A stretch of 64,000 nt of DNA from an uncultured Holophaga sp. Its GTDB lineage: Bacteria > Acidobacteriota > Holophagae > Holophagales > Holophagaceae. The notes below the pieces were generated by a model. That model had not been told where the DNA came from. It saw only the letters and a list, made by a program, of their open reading frames with translations, and searched no databases. The position numbers and the translations under genes are program-made. Of the stretch, positions 44,689-53,709 are shown piece after piece. The stretch lies in assembly GCF_963677305.1 (NCBI RefSeq), contig NZ_OY781925.1, forward strand, positions 2,942,783 through 3,006,782, given 5' to 3'. How positions within the stretch are numbered: position 1 is the stretch's first letter; every line of letters begins with the position of its first letter.

Positions 44689-45687
44689 ATGCCCAGACTC
44701 CTCTCCAGCATCCTCTGCCTCTGCACGGGCCTTCTCCAAGCCCAGGTCCAGGTGGAGCTCGTCTGTGACGAACCGAAGGCCATCCTGGACATCCTGGCCA
44801 AGCGTCCTGCGCCCCCCAGCCAGGAGGACTGGGCAAGGCTTTTCCGCAGCGAGGGCTACATTCAGTGGGTCCGCCGGGAAGCCGCCTTCAGACACCCCAT
44901 CCGGGAAGGCGACATCCAGCGCTTCGTCATGGATTTGGGGTCCCAGGCCTCCGGCCCCGAGTGGACCAGGACCTTGGCGGCCTGGCAGGCCATGGACCTC
45001 GGTGGCTGTGCGAGGAGGGCCCTGGCCTACCTCCCGGAGGGAGCCTCCATCCGGGCCCGGGTCTATCCCATGATCAAACCGGGTTCGAACAGTTTCGTCT
45101 TCGAGGACCATGAGCTCTTCCTCTGGCTGGACCCGGGGAAATCCACCGTCCAGGTGGAGCACACCCTGGTGCATGAATTCCACCACATCGGGCTCTCCAG
45201 CCTCAGGCCCTCCCCTGCCCTGGCGGCCGAGCTGGAAGCCCTGGCTCCAGGCCCCCGGGAGGCGGCGGACTGGTGCGGCGCCTTCGGAGAGGGCTTCGCC
45301 ATGCTGGCGGCGGCCGGCGCCCCCGACACCCATCCCCATGCGACCAGCTCCGCCGAGGCGCGGCAACGCTGGGACCAGGACTTGGCCCGCTTTGACCAGG
45401 ACCTACGCGCCGTGGACCAGTTCCTCCTCCAGGTGGCCGAAGGACGCCTGAGCGGTGCTGCAGCCCAAGAACAGGGGGCAGCCTTCTTCGGCTTCCAGGG
45501 CCCCTGGTACACCGTGGGCTGGCGCATGGCCAGCACCATCGAGCGGGAGCTGGGCCGGGGAGTGCTGTTCGAGTGCATGAGGGACCCGCGCCTCCTCCTG
45601 CTCCGGTACAACCAGGCGACGTCCATGAGGGGGCTGCCGGGCGCCCGGTGGTCCCCAGAGCTGCTGAAGACCCTCAAGGTGAGCTGA
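44689..45687 (+). CDS. Putative secreted zinc-dependent protease (DUF5700-like)
   Basis: A 332-residue protein with a signal peptide (MPRLLSSILCLCTGLLQAQ) and a zinc-protease HExxH motif, VHEFHHIGLSS, near residue 165. A possible third-ligand Glu sits downstream in GEGFAMLAAAG. Overall arrangement recalls DUF5700 putative Zn-dependent proteases; this is a by-eye assignment. The frame begins at a TTG at 44668, but the ATG at 44689 gives a better signal peptide and an AGGA lies about 11 nt upstream. It stands alone and converges with the hemerythrin-HD-GYP gene. Confidence 0.7.
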   Translation: MPRLLSSILCLCTGLLQAQVQVELVCDEPKAILDILAKRPAPPSQEDWARLFRSEGYIQWVRREAAFRHPIREGDIQRFVMDLGSQASGPEWTRTLAAWQAMDLGGCARRALAYLPEGASIRARVYPMIKPGSNSFVFEDHELFLWLDPGKSTVQVEHTLVHEFHHIGLSSLRPSPALAAELEALAPGPREAADWCGAFGEGFAMLAAAGAPDTHPHATSSAEARQRWDQDLARFDQDLRAVDQFLLQVAEGRLSGAAAQEQGAAFFGFQGPWYTVGWRMASTIERELGRGVLFECMRDPRLLLLRYNQATSMRGLPGARWSPELLKTLKVS

Positions 45688-45706
45688 GCGCAGCTCCCAA
45701 TCCGGC

Positions 45707-47143
45707 TCAGTCCCGCAGCTGTCGGCAGATCTCCTCGAAGCGCCCCTCATGGGCCAGGAAGGCATCCACCACCTGCGGGTCGAACTGGGTGCCCCGGCCC
45801 TGCAGCACCAGCTCCCGGGCCGCGGCGTGGGGCATGGCCGGACGGTAGACCCGGTCGCAGGTCAGGGCGTCGTAGACATCGGCCAGGGCCATGATGCGCG
45901 CGGCCATGGGGATCTGCTCACCCTTCAGGCCATCGGGGTAGCCCTGTCCATCCCAGCGCTCATGGTGGTGCATGGTGAGGTCATAGGCCAGGCTGAGGCT
46001 GCGGGAGCCGGTCTTGCGGAGAATGCGCCCGATGAGCTCCCCGCCCACCCGCGCGTGCTCCTTCATGGCCTCGAACTCCTCTGCGCTCAGGCGTCCAGGC
46101 TTGTTGAGAATGGCATCGGCCACGGCCACCTTGCCGATGTCGTGCAGGGGGCTGTAACGCCCGATCTCATGCACCATCCCCTCGGTCAGGCCCCAGGTCG
46201 GATGCGTCGCCAGCAGCTCCTGGGCCAGAAGACGGCAGTAGTTCTGGACCCGCTCCAGGTGCCTCCCGGTCTCAGGGCTCCGGCAGTCCACCAGGTTGGC
46301 CATGGCGAAGATCAGCTCGTCCTGGCTCTCCAGGCGGATCAGGTTCATGCCGTTCCGGACCCTCAGCTTCAGCTCCTCGGGATAGATGGGCTTGGTGAGA
46401 TAGTCGTTGGCACCAAGGTGGAAGGCCCGCACCAGGGTCTCCTTGTCCGTGGCCTCGGTGACCACGAGGATATAGACGGAGTTCAGGTTCCTGGCGCGGA
46501 TGCCCTGGATGAGGTCGAAGCCGGAACCTTCGGTCATCGACAGGTCGGTCACCACCAGGTGCAGATCGTGGCTGGACTCCGCGAGGGCCAGCGCCTCCCT
46601 CCCCCCGGAGGCCTCCAGCACGGAATAGCCCTCCGACTCCAGGCAGCGACGGAGGAAGAGGCGATCCAGGAGAGAGTCCTCCGCCAGCAGCACCGTGGGT
46701 TTCAGGGTCAGGAGCCGGAGCCGCTCCACAAAGGCCTCCCAGGTCTCCCGGGGGCGGTAGCCCAGACGGCTGAAGGTGGCCATGTCCGTCTCCAGGATAT
46801 GGTTCCGGAGCCAGGAGCTGAGGTAGCGCAGCAGTCTGGCCAGCTCACCGGCGGCCTCCAGGGACTGCTCCGCGCTGAAGGAGGTCATGAAACTCTCGAA
46901 GGCCCGGTGCTCTTCACCATGGCCCTCAGCCTCCGGGTCCTCCCGGAATAGGGCCTCCTCCACACGGAAGTGCATGCGGGCATAGTCGACCACGGCATCG
47001 AAGACGGACTGGATACTCTGCCCCCCCTGCCGGCTCTCCGCCGCCAGGATGAGCTCGTTGATCAGGACGAAGAGCCGCCGGTGGTGGTCATCAACCAGCT
47101 TGACGCCCACGCTGTAACTGTCATGCCAGTGCATCAGTTCCAT
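45707..47143 (-). CDS. Hemerythrin - receiver - HD-GYP fusion protein
   Basis: A 478-residue cytoplasmic protein of three domains. Hemerythrin occupies about residues 1-130, with ligands in DDHHRRLF, HFRVEEALF, HGEEHRAF and LRNHILETD. A response-regulator receiver is at about 148-270 (VLLAEDSLLD, phospho-acceptor in VVTDLSM, K in YLTKPIYP). An HD-GYP phosphodiesterase fills about 275-470, with HDIGK, HHERWDGQGYPDG and DVYDALTCDR. It should hydrolyse c-di-GMP under joint control of phosphorylation and oxygen or redox state. The combination suggests an O2-tuned motility or attachment switch alongside the many chemoreceptors; that link is inference. Confidence 0.93.
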   Translation of the reverse strand: MELMHWHDSYSVGVKLVDDHHRRLFVLINELILAAESRQGGQSIQSVFDAVVDYARMHFRVEEALFREDPEAEGHGEEHRAFESFMTSFSAEQSLEAAGELARLLRYLSSWLRNHILETDMATFSRLGYRPRETWEAFVERLRLLTLKPTVLLAEDSLLDRLFLRRCLESEGYSVLEASGGREALALAESSHDLHLVVTDLSMTEGSGFDLIQGIRARNLNSVYILVVTEATDKETLVRAFHLGANDYLTKPIYPEELKLRVRNGMNLIRLESQDELIFAMANLVDCRSPETGRHLERVQNYCRLLAQELLATHPTWGLTEGMVHEIGRYSPLHDIGKVAVADAILNKPGRLSAEEFEAMKEHARVGGELIGRILRKTGSRSLSLAYDLTMHHHERWDGQGYPDGLKGEQIPMAARIMALADVYDALTCDRVYRPAMPHAAARELVLQGRGTQFDPQVVDAFLAHEGRFEEICRQLRD

Positions 47144-47365
47144 CAGCCCCCCAGTCCCGCCCCGTCCACCTGAGCAGGGTTCCGCGCCTGGACCAGCCCT
47201 CTGGGGCCGCCCGCAAGGCCATTCATGATAGCCCGCAGCGAAGCAATGCCCAGGCGGAAAGGAAGCCAGGGTGAGCGATGGCAGAGGAGCCGCGCGGTGC
47301 CTGCCCCCGTGGGGCGAAGGACCCGAAGGGAACCCGCGAGCCGTCAGGGAAAGATGGGGAGGGTC

Positions 47366-48148
47366 TCAGCGCCCCATGATGGCGTTCAGCCGCGCCTCGT
47401 ATCGCTGGACCGTGGCCCGGTAGCCTGGGCTGCGCTTGCAGTCCTCCAGGGCCAGACGCAGCCGCCGGACATCCTCCTGGGGCGTCCGGGGGGAGACGAC
47501 CATCCAGAGGGGCAGCTCGGCCATCGCGGTCTTGCGGAACCGGGGGACCCGGTCCCTGAACGCCGGGTCATCCATGAGTGGGCGCAGCGCACTATGGACC
47601 TCCATCCCCTGGAGGCAGAGCACATCGATGCGCCCCAGAAGCAGCTTCCTGAAGTTGGCCGTCATGCCCAGGACAGCATCCACCCTGACGCCCCGTCCCC
47701 GGAGTATGGACTCGGAGGCGCTGCCCAGCTTGGCCCCCACCCGGGGATGATCCCGGGCAAGGGCATCGTAGCTCCCCCAGGAAGGCTGGTCCCCCAGGGT
47801 GAAGGCATAGACCTTGTCGGTGTACATCACACTGAGCCAGATCCACTTCGGATCCCGCTGGGGTGTGCGGGCCAGCACCACCAGAAGTCCGCCAGGCTCC
47901 TGCATGGCGTCCTCCTGGGCCCGGGTCCAGAGGACTTCCGGGGCCATGGCAATGGGAATGTGGGCCCTGCGGGCCGCAAGGGCAGCCAGTTCGATCATCA
48001 GACCGCGTGAGCTCTCCAGGCTCGGCCCGATCTCCGTCATGTACTCCCCGATCACGGAACCATGGAGGGTGAAGGAACCAGGAGGGGCCGCCAGCAGCCC
48101 GCCCAGGGGGAAGAGCACCCATCCGAGCCTGTGCCCGATACCAGCCAA
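47366..48148 (-). CDS. Periplasmic solute-binding-like protein
   Basis: A 260-residue protein from the TTG at 48148, chosen because GAGGAGG lies 5-6 nt upstream and the resulting N-terminus (MAGIGHRLGWVLFPLGGLLAAPPG) is a good signal peptide. The body resembles family-3 solute-binding or PhnD-like proteins: SSRGLMIELAALAARR near residue 45, DKVYAFTLGDQP, GAKLGSASESIL, RIDVLCLQG. Length is typical (about 250). No transporter genes are adjacent, so it may act as a sensor partner or an orphan. The frame also extends upstream to 48370. Confidence 0.6.
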   Translation of the reverse strand: MAGIGHRLGWVLFPLGGLLAAPPGSFTLHGSVIGEYMTEIGPSLESSRGLMIELAALAARRAHIPIAMAPEVLWTRAQEDAMQEPGGLLVVLARTPQRDPKWIWLSVMYTDKVYAFTLGDQPSWGSYDALARDHPRVGAKLGSASESILRGRGVRVDAVLGMTANFRKLLLGRIDVLCLQGMEVHSALRPLMDDPAFRDRVPRFRKTAMAELPLWMVVSPRTPQEDVRRLRLALEDCKRSPGYRATVQRYEARLNAIMGR

Positions 48149-48318
48149 GGGGGCCTCCTCTCCACCAGGAGCCCTCTCATCGGCGTCCAGCGGGCCCCAG
48201 GATGAGTCCGCGCAGTCCTCCTGGGGAGGCATGGAGGGAAGACGGAGGGGCGTCCGGGATCCTTCAGCGACCTCAATCAGCCGCCCCCTGTCTACAATGG
48301 GAGGCCTGGAGGTCCGAC

Positions 48319-49065
48319 ATGAACCAGGAATGGATACCCAGCCCCACCCCCGACCCGACCCCCGCCGCACCGCCGCCCAGGAAGTCCAAGACCCTCTGGT
48401 GGGTTCTGGGCGGCTGCGGCGTGGTGGTGCTCCTCGCGATCATCGCCATTGTGATCATCGCGGCTCTGGTGGGACGCAAGATCGCCGCGGCAGGGAAGAA
48501 CCCGGCGGTCGCCGCTGCGGAACTGGCCATCCGGGCCAATCCGGACCTCGACCTGGTGGGTACGGACTACGACAAGGGCACGATCACCATCCGGGACCGC
48601 AAGTCGGGCGAGGTGATCACGCTGGACGCCTCGGAGGCCCAGAAGGGGCAGGTCCGCTTCCGCAATGCGAAGGGGGAGGGGCTGAAGCTCTCAGGAGCGG
48701 AGGGCAAGGTGCATCTCCAGACCGAGAAGGGCGAGGCAACCCTCGGGGCGGGCGCGGTGACCCCTGCCCCCGACTGGGTCCCCAGCTATCCAGGAGCCAG
48801 CGCCGAGGGACTCATGGACGCCACCGTGAACAAGGTCCGGCAACGGAGCGTGGTCCAGAAGACCGGGGACAGCGTGCAGACGGTGCAGGACTTCTTCGAG
48901 GCGGGGCTCAAGGCACAGGGATTCAGCGTCAGCAGCGCACGGATCGGAGAGGGGGGGCTGGTCACCGGGAAGGATAGGGCCCACCAACGGGCCGTCACGG
49001 TGCTGATCAGGCGCCAGGACAAGGAGACCACGGTTTCGGTCTCCAGCCGGGAAGGCGGGGACTGA
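48319..49065 (+). CDS. Single-span membrane protein of unknown function
   Basis: A 248-residue protein with a Pro-rich cytoplasmic N-terminus (PSPTPDPTPAAPPP), one membrane span near residues 28-55 (WWVLGGCGVVVLLAIIAIVIIAALV) and an exported domain. That domain contains a beta-type region (GTITIRDRKSGEVITLDASEAQKG) and a C-terminal VPSYPGAS...FFEAGLKAQGFSV block. GGAGG precedes the ATG by 6-7 nt. It is divergent from the solute-binding-like gene. No family is named with confidence. Confidence 0.75.
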   Translation: MNQEWIPSPTPDPTPAAPPPRKSKTLWWVLGGCGVVVLLAIIAIVIIAALVGRKIAAAGKNPAVAAAELAIRANPDLDLVGTDYDKGTITIRDRKSGEVITLDASEAQKGQVRFRNAKGEGLKLSGAEGKVHLQTEKGEATLGAGAVTPAPDWVPSYPGASAEGLMDATVNKVRQRSVVQKTGDSVQTVQDFFEAGLKAQGFSVSSARIGEGGLVTGKDRAHQRAVTVLIRRQDKETTVSVSSREGGD

Positions 49066-49069
49066 CCCT

Positions 49070-50305
49070 TCAGGCCACAGGCACCGTCACCCGCCTCCAC
49101 CGCTCCGCGAGCCGCAGGCCGAAGGCCTTGCCGAACTCGTAGGCCGCCTTGAGCTCGTCCCGGTCCGGGACGAAGCAGACCCTGAAGCCCTCGTCCTGGA
49201 CCTCGAATTTCAGGCTCCGCAGCCGCTCCAGCAGCATGGGGACCGCCTCCCCGCTCCATCCGAAGGAGCCGAAGGCCGTGGCCAGCTTGCCCCGGGTGTT
49301 GAGGGCGTCCACTCCCGCCAGGAGCCGCCAGAGGGGAGCGGTGGCGTCCCGGTTGATCGTAGGGGAACCCACCAGGAGGGCATCACTCTCGGCCAGGAGA
49401 TCCTGGTAGACCTTCCAGTCGTACCGGGTGTCGTTGAGGTCGTAGACCGTGACATGCCCTCCCCCCAGGGTGGCCCGGATCCCCTGGGCGATCTGGTCGC
49501 CCAGGGCGGCGGTGCAGCGGTAGGCTGAGGTGTAGAAGACCCCCACCACCGGATCCCGGTGGAGGTCGGGGGTGCTCCAGGCGCGGTAGCGGGCCAGGGC
49601 CCTGCCGATGGCATCCCCCACCAGCACGGGCCCATGGCTGGGGCAGACGTAGCGCAGGTCCAGGTCCCGGATCCGGTGCAGCCCGGCTTGCACATGCTCG
49701 GCGAAGGGGGCCATCACGGCCCGGTAGAAGAGCTCCAGGCAGGCCTCGTACTCCAGGTTGAACTGGATCCGGTCCGAGAGGATCCGGGGCTCGCAGAAGT
49801 GGGCCGCCAGGAAGTCGCAGGGGAAGAGGGCCCTCTCCTCGGGGCACCAGGTCATCTGGGTGTCGGCCCAGTGGAGGAAGGGGGTGTGGAGGAAGCGCAG
49901 CGTCCTGCCCCCCAGGTCCAGCTCCTCGCCGTCCCGGGTCTGGTGGATGTCCAGGGGCCGGTTCAGGATCTTCTTCAGGTAACGGGCGGCGGTGGGGGTG
50001 GCCATGACCTGGGCCCCGGGGAAGCGCTCCACGAGACGCAGGAGGGAACCCGAGTGATCCGGCTCGGTGTGGTTCAGGATGATGCAGTCCACAGTGAGAT
50101 CCGGCAGCTCCCGCAGGTTGTCGCGGCATTGATCCACCGTGTCGATCAGCGTGGTGTCGATGAGGGCCGTCTTCCGGTCGCCCCGGACGATGTAGGCGTT
50201 GAGGCTGGTCCCATAAGGCAGGTCCACCACCACATCGGCGGTGCGCAGGGCCGGAAGCAGAGCCCCAGCCCAGTGGATGGCATCGGTGATCCGGACAGCG
50301 CTCAT
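49070..50305 (-). CDS. Flavodiiron protein (FprA-type)
   Basis: A 411-residue two-domain protein that reduces O2 to water or NO to N2O. The N-terminal metallo-beta-lactamase-like di-iron domain has HTEPDHSG near residue 78-86 and further ligands in CPSHGPV. The C-terminal flavodoxin domain begins near residue 250 (VVGVFYTSAYRCTAALGDQIAQG) and contains the FMN-binding SPTINRD and GSFGWSGEAV. Length matches the basic class A enzyme. It converges with the upstream membrane-protein gene (4 nt apart). The three O2/ROS enzymes in this window are unlinked in operons. Confidence 0.95.
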   Translation of the reverse strand: MSAVRITDAIHWAGALLPALRTADVVVDLPYGTSLNAYIVRGDRKTALIDTTLIDTVDQCRDNLRELPDLTVDCIILNHTEPDHSGSLLRLVERFPGAQVMATPTAARYLKKILNRPLDIHQTRDGEELDLGGRTLRFLHTPFLHWADTQMTWCPEERALFPCDFLAAHFCEPRILSDRIQFNLEYEACLELFYRAVMAPFAEHVQAGLHRIRDLDLRYVCPSHGPVLVGDAIGRALARYRAWSTPDLHRDPVVGVFYTSAYRCTAALGDQIAQGIRATLGGGHVTVYDLNDTRYDWKVYQDLLAESDALLVGSPTINRDATAPLWRLLAGVDALNTRGKLATAFGSFGWSGEAVPMLLERLRSLKFEVQDEGFRVCFVPDRDELKAAYEFGKAFGLRLAERWRRVTVPVA

Positions 50306-50348
50306 GGTCCACCTCCGCCCGAAGGGTGACCCCGGGCCCGGGGCCCGG

Positions 50349-50366
50349 CCTTGATGGGCATCAAGG
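50349..50366. terminator. Short hairpin between CZB receptor and flavodiiron genes
   Basis: CCTTGAT and ATCAAGG flank a 4-nt loop, 24 nt after the CZB chemoreceptor stop (minus strand). A GC-rich palindrome (CCCCGGGCCCGGGG) lies next to it. No T-run follows, so terminator function is only tentative. Confidence 0.35.
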
Positions 50367-50389
50367 ATGGCGAAAGGGCTGATACCCGA

Positions 50390-51766
50390 TCAGACCCGGC
50401 TGGCCCGGGCTGCCAGGGCGTCCAGCCCCGCAAGGACCTGACCGGAGCTCCGCCGGATGATCTCCAGCTCGGCCTCGGCTTCGCCCCTCGCGCCCTCCTT
50501 GAGCCTCTCCAGGAGCCTCCGGCCAGCCTGGTGGAGCTCCGCGTGGGGCGGGTCAATCGCCCGGAATTCCGGGAGGTGCCGCAGATCGCCAGTCCGGGCC
50601 GCATCGTCGTACCAGCCGCCGAAACGGCAGCCGTGGTGGTCGGTGAGGGAGGAGGGATCCAGGTGGAGCTCGCCCCGCATGACCGCCTCCATGCGGTTCC
50701 GCCAGGCGATATGGTCCGACTTGGCGATGTAGAGCATGGGGGGCACCCCCTCAGGCACCAGGACCAGATCCGTCGTCAGCCCAGCAGCCTCATCATTGAA
50801 GGCCTTGGCCTCATGGAGGGTCCTCCCGGTCTCCTCCACGGTGGCCAGGAGCTGGTGCCCAGCCGAGGCATGAGCGGCGGCGATGTCCGCCAGCGCCTGG
50901 GCAGAGGCATGCAGACCATCCTGCTGAGCCAGGAGGTCCAGGGCCAGGGCGCCGACCTCCTGGGTGGACTCATGGACCAGCGCCAGGCTCCTCCCAGCCT
51001 CGGCCAGGCCGGACTCCAGGTCCCGGGCGGTCGCCTGCCCGATGGCGACACTGCTGCGGTTCTCCTCGATGAGACCTGCAATGTCCCTGGCGGCCTGCTG
51101 GCTGCGCTCGGCCAGCTTCCTGACCTCATCGGCCACGACGGCGAAGCCCTTGCCGGCAGCCCCGGCCTTGGCCGCCTCAATGGCCGCATTGAGGCTGAGC
51201 AGGTTGGTCTGCCGGGCGATGTCGGAGATCAGGCGCAGGGTCATCTCGATACGGGCGGAGACCTGCTCGATGGACTCCATGGCCGCGGCGTTGCGGTGCG
51301 CGGTGCCTGCGGCCCCCTGGAGCCCATCCCCGAGCTGCAGGGCATGCCCCCTCATGCCCTGCAAGCTGGCCTGGGCCCTGCCCACCAGGGAGGTGGAGGT
51401 CTCCACCGAGCCGAGGAGACCCCGGGATGCCTCCTGGAGGCTCTCGGAACCCCTCAGCACTTCGCCGGCGGCCCGCTCCGTCTCCTGATTCGAGGCCGCC
51501 AGAAGCTGGTGCCGCTCCCCCAGCCGCCGCGCATGGGTCTGGAAGATGACAAAACGGACCTGCACCATGTCCAGCAGAGCATTGAAGCCCCACCGATCGG
51601 CAGCGAGCCTCCGGGTGAAGTCGAGACGCCCCTTTCCATCCCGGAGCCCGGCCGAGAAGGCAGATGCAGCAGACCAGGCCGCCAGGCAGGGCCGGAGGGA
51701 TCGCCAGATCCATCCCACCACCGCTCCCAGGGCGATGATGACCAGCAGCACGGACCCCACTCCCAT
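50390..51766 (-). CDS. Chemoreceptor with C-terminal CZB zinc-binding domain
   Basis: A 458-residue receptor anchored by a single N-terminal span ([16 protein letters not shown]) and lacking a periplasmic domain. The signalling region has tip [27 protein letters not shown]. The last about 115 residues are a chemoreceptor zinc-binding (CZB) domain with its usual ligands: H in [11 protein letters not shown] in CRFGGWYDD, and H in [13 protein letters not shown] domains respond to zinc and zinc-thiol oxidation such as by HOCl. GGGAGG lies 5 nt before the ATG. It should be an inner-membrane cytoplasmic sensor. Confidence 0.92.
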   Translation of the reverse strand: MGVGSVLLVIIALGAVVGWIWRSLRPCLAAWSAASAFSAGLRDGKGRLDFTRRLAADRWGFNALLDMVQVRFVIFQTHARRLGERHQLLAASNQETERAAGEVLRGSESLQEASRGLLGSVETSTSLVGRAQASLQGMRGHALQLGDGLQGAAGTAHRNAAAMESIEQVSARIEMTLRLISDIARQTNLLSLNAAIEAAKAGAAGKGFAVVADEVRKLAERSQQAARDIAGLIEENRSSVAIGQATARDLESGLAEAGRSLALVHESTQEVGALALDLLAQQDGLHASAQALADIAAAHASAGHQLLATVEETGRTLHEAKAFNDEAAGLTTDLVLVPEGVPPMLYIAKSDHIAWRNRMEAVMRGELHLDPSSLTDHHGCRFGGWYDDAARTGDLRHLPEFRAIDPPHAELHQAGRRLLERLKEGARGEAEAELEIIRRSSGQVLAGLDALAARASRV

Positions 51767-51947
51767 GATGGACCTCCCAACAAGACGAAAGTCCTGCAGT
51801 CACGGGACCGCAGGACCTCCAGATGCAGCTAACCCATTGCCCCGGTGGGGCGTCAAACATGGGATGCCATGACCCTTCCGGATGTTCCGTGATTTCACGC
51901 ACAGCCTTCAGGGGGGGCCGCCTCCGACCGCGTGGGGATGCCTTCTC

Positions 51948-51962
51948 GAGATGATCGGTCTA
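51948..51962. promoter_or_regulatory. Operator-like site at the TetR gene
   Basis: GAGATGATCGGTCTA matches the perfect dyad before acuI at 12 of 15 positions, including the whole right half GATCGGTCTA. It overlaps a possible -10 (TAAAAT, 51961-51966), fitting autorepression. Confidence 0.65.
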
Positions 51963-51972
51963 AAATACTCCC

Positions 51973-52593
51973 ATGCCCCCTCTCCCCTGCCTCCCCCGCC
52001 GTCGCGGCCGCCCCCCCAAGGCTGCCAAGGGCCCCGGCGAGACCCGGGAGGCCCTCATCCAGGCCGGACTGGAGCTGCTGACGGAAAAGGGCTTCTCCGC
52101 CTCGGGCCTCGACGAGATCCTCCGGCGGGTCTCGGTGCCCAAGGGCTCCTTCTACCATTACTTCCCCAGCAAGGAGGCCTTCGGGCTCGAGCTGCTGGAC
52201 CGCTATGCAGCCTACTTCGCAGAGCGTCTAGACCGCTTCCTGAAGGACGAGTCGCGACCACCCCGAGCCCGCCTGGAGACCTTTGGAGCCCACGCCGCCG
52301 AGGCCATGGCCTGGCACGACTGGCGCCGGGGATGCCTGGCGGGCAATCTGGGCCAGGAGATGGGGGCGCTGCCCGAGAGCTTCCGGGGGCGGCTTCTGGC
52401 CGTCTTCCAGGACTGGCAGGACCGGGTGGCGGCCTGCCTCCGGGAGGAGCCCGCCTTGGCAGCCGAGGCGGACCGTCTCGCCCGGGTCTTCTGGACAGGC
52501 TGGGAGGGGGCGGTGCTCCGGGCCCGGCTGGAGCGGGGGCCGGAACCCCTGCGGCTCTTCATGGACTTCTTCCTCGGCGGACTGCCCCGCTGA
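51973..52593 (+). CDS. TetR-family regulator, AcuR-like
   Basis: A 206-residue repressor. An N-terminal Arg/Pro tail (RRRGRPPK) is followed by the TetR helix-turn-helix (TREALIQAGLELLTEKGF, LDEILRRVSVPKGSFYHYF). The ligand domain contains WRRGCLAGNLGQEMG, the pattern seen in AcuR-type regulators of acrylate or DMSP metabolism. The ATG lies only 6 nt after a -10-like TAAAAT and has no ribosome-binding site, suggesting a leaderless mRNA. The neighbouring acuI-like gene has the same operator. It therefore probably represses itself and acuI until an acryloyl- or related ligand binds. Confidence 0.85.
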   Translation: MPPLPCLPRRRGRPPKAAKGPGETREALIQAGLELLTEKGFSASGLDEILRRVSVPKGSFYHYFPSKEAFGLELLDRYAAYFAERLDRFLKDESRPPRARLETFGAHAAEAMAWHDWRRGCLAGNLGQEMGALPESFRGRLLAVFQDWQDRVAACLREEPALAAEADRLARVFWTGWEGAVLRARLERGPEPLRLFMDFFLGGLPR

Positions 52594-52610
52594 ATTTTTT
52601 TCGCAGCCGG

Positions 52611-52625
52611 TAGACGATCGGTCTA
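52611..52625. promoter_or_regulatory. Perfect 15-bp operator dyad upstream of acuI
   Basis: TAGAC-GATCG-GTCTA is an inverted repeat around a 5-nt centre, 18 nt upstream of the acuI ATG. The same GATCGGTCTA half occurs before the TetR gene, as expected for a shared TetR operator. Confidence 0.75.
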
Positions 52626-52642
52626 ATTGAAAGGAGACATGC

Positions 52643-53626
52643 ATGTTCAAGGGGATCCTCATCGAGAAGGACGAGGCGGGCTACCGGAGCACCCTACGGG
52701 AACTGGAGGAAGCCGCCCTGCCGGAGGGGGACGTGACAGTGCAGGTGGTCTGCTCCACCCTCAACTACAAGGACGCCTTGGCCATCACCGGGAAGTCCCC
52801 CGTGGTGCGGCGCTTTCCCATGGTCCCTGGCATCGACCTGACGGGCACGGTGGAGACCAGCACCCACCCGGACTTCAAGGCGGGGGATGCAGTGCTCCTC
52901 AACGGCTGGGGGGTGGGGGAAGTCCACTGGGGCGGCCTGGCCCAGAAGGCCCGCCTCAAGGGGGACTGGCTCATCCCCCTGCCCTCCGCCTTCAGCCCGG
53001 AGCAGGCCATGGCCATCGGCACCGCCGGGTACACCGCCATGCTCTGCATCCTGGCCCTGGAGCGGCACGGACTCACACCCGAAAAGGGGGAGGTCCTGGT
53101 GACGGGAGCCACTGGAGGGGTGGGGAGCGTGGCGCTGAGTCTGCTCTCCCACCTGGGCTACGACGTGGTGGCCCTGAGCGGCAAGCCCAGTGAGGAGGCC
53201 TATCTGAAGGCCCTGGGGGCCCGGGAGGTCCTGCCCCGCGAGACCCTCTCCGCGCCGGGCAAGCCGCTGGCGAGGGAGCGCTGGGCCGGGGCGGTGGACG
53301 CGGTGGGGAGCCAGGTCCTGGCCAATGTCTGCGCCGCCATGAGGTACGGAGGCGCGGTGGCCGCCTGCGGTCTGGCCGGGGGCATGGACTTCCCCGCCAC
53401 CGTGGCCCCCTTCATCCTGCGGGGGGTGACCCTGGCAGGCATCGACAGCGTGATGGCCCCCAAGGCCCTGCGCCTGGAGGCCTGGGGCCGCCTCGCCAGG
53501 GATCTTGACTCCACAAAGCTGGATGCCATCGCCAGGACCATCTCCCTGGCCGAAGCCATCCCGGCCGCCGCCGAGATGGTGGCGGGACGCCTGAGGGGGC
53601 GTCTGGTGGTGCGGGTCCAGGACTGA
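52643..53626 (+). CDS. acuI: Acrylyl-CoA reductase-like quinone oxidoreductase (AcuI/YhdH)
   Basis: A 327-residue medium-chain dehydrogenase/reductase without structural zinc. Key segments are [18 protein letters not shown] near residue 40, [10 protein letters not shown], and the NADPH-binding [21 protein letters not shown] near 150-172. The serine-rich loop LSGKP after beta-2 and [12 protein letters not shown] near the end are further YhdH/AcuI features. It reduces acryloyl-CoA to propionyl-CoA with NADPH in the cytoplasm. AAGGAG lies 6 nt upstream of the ATG. The adjacent AcuR-like repressor and shared dyad support this assignment. There is no DMSP lyase in the window, so acrylate detoxification is likelier. 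Confidence 0.87.
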   Translation: MFKGILIEKDEAGYRSTLRELEEAALPEGDVTVQVVCSTLNYKDALAITGKSPVVRRFPMVPGIDLTGTVETSTHPDFKAGDAVLLNGWGVGEVHWGGLAQKARLKGDWLIPLPSAFSPEQAMAIGTAGYTAMLCILALERHGLTPEKGEVLVTGATGGVGSVALSLLSHLGYDVVALSGKPSEEAYLKALGAREVLPRETLSAPGKPLARERWAGAVDAVGSQVLANVCAAMRYGGAVAACGLAGGMDFPATVAPFILRGVTLAGIDSVMAPKALRLEAWGRLARDLDSTKLDAIARTISLAEAIPAAAEMVAGRLRGRLVVRVQD

Positions 53627-53709
53627 ACCGGAAGACCTCGCCCAACCCTCGGGATGAGGACTGGACCCCGACCCCACCGAGATCACCCAGACGATCTGAG
53701 CCAGCCCAC

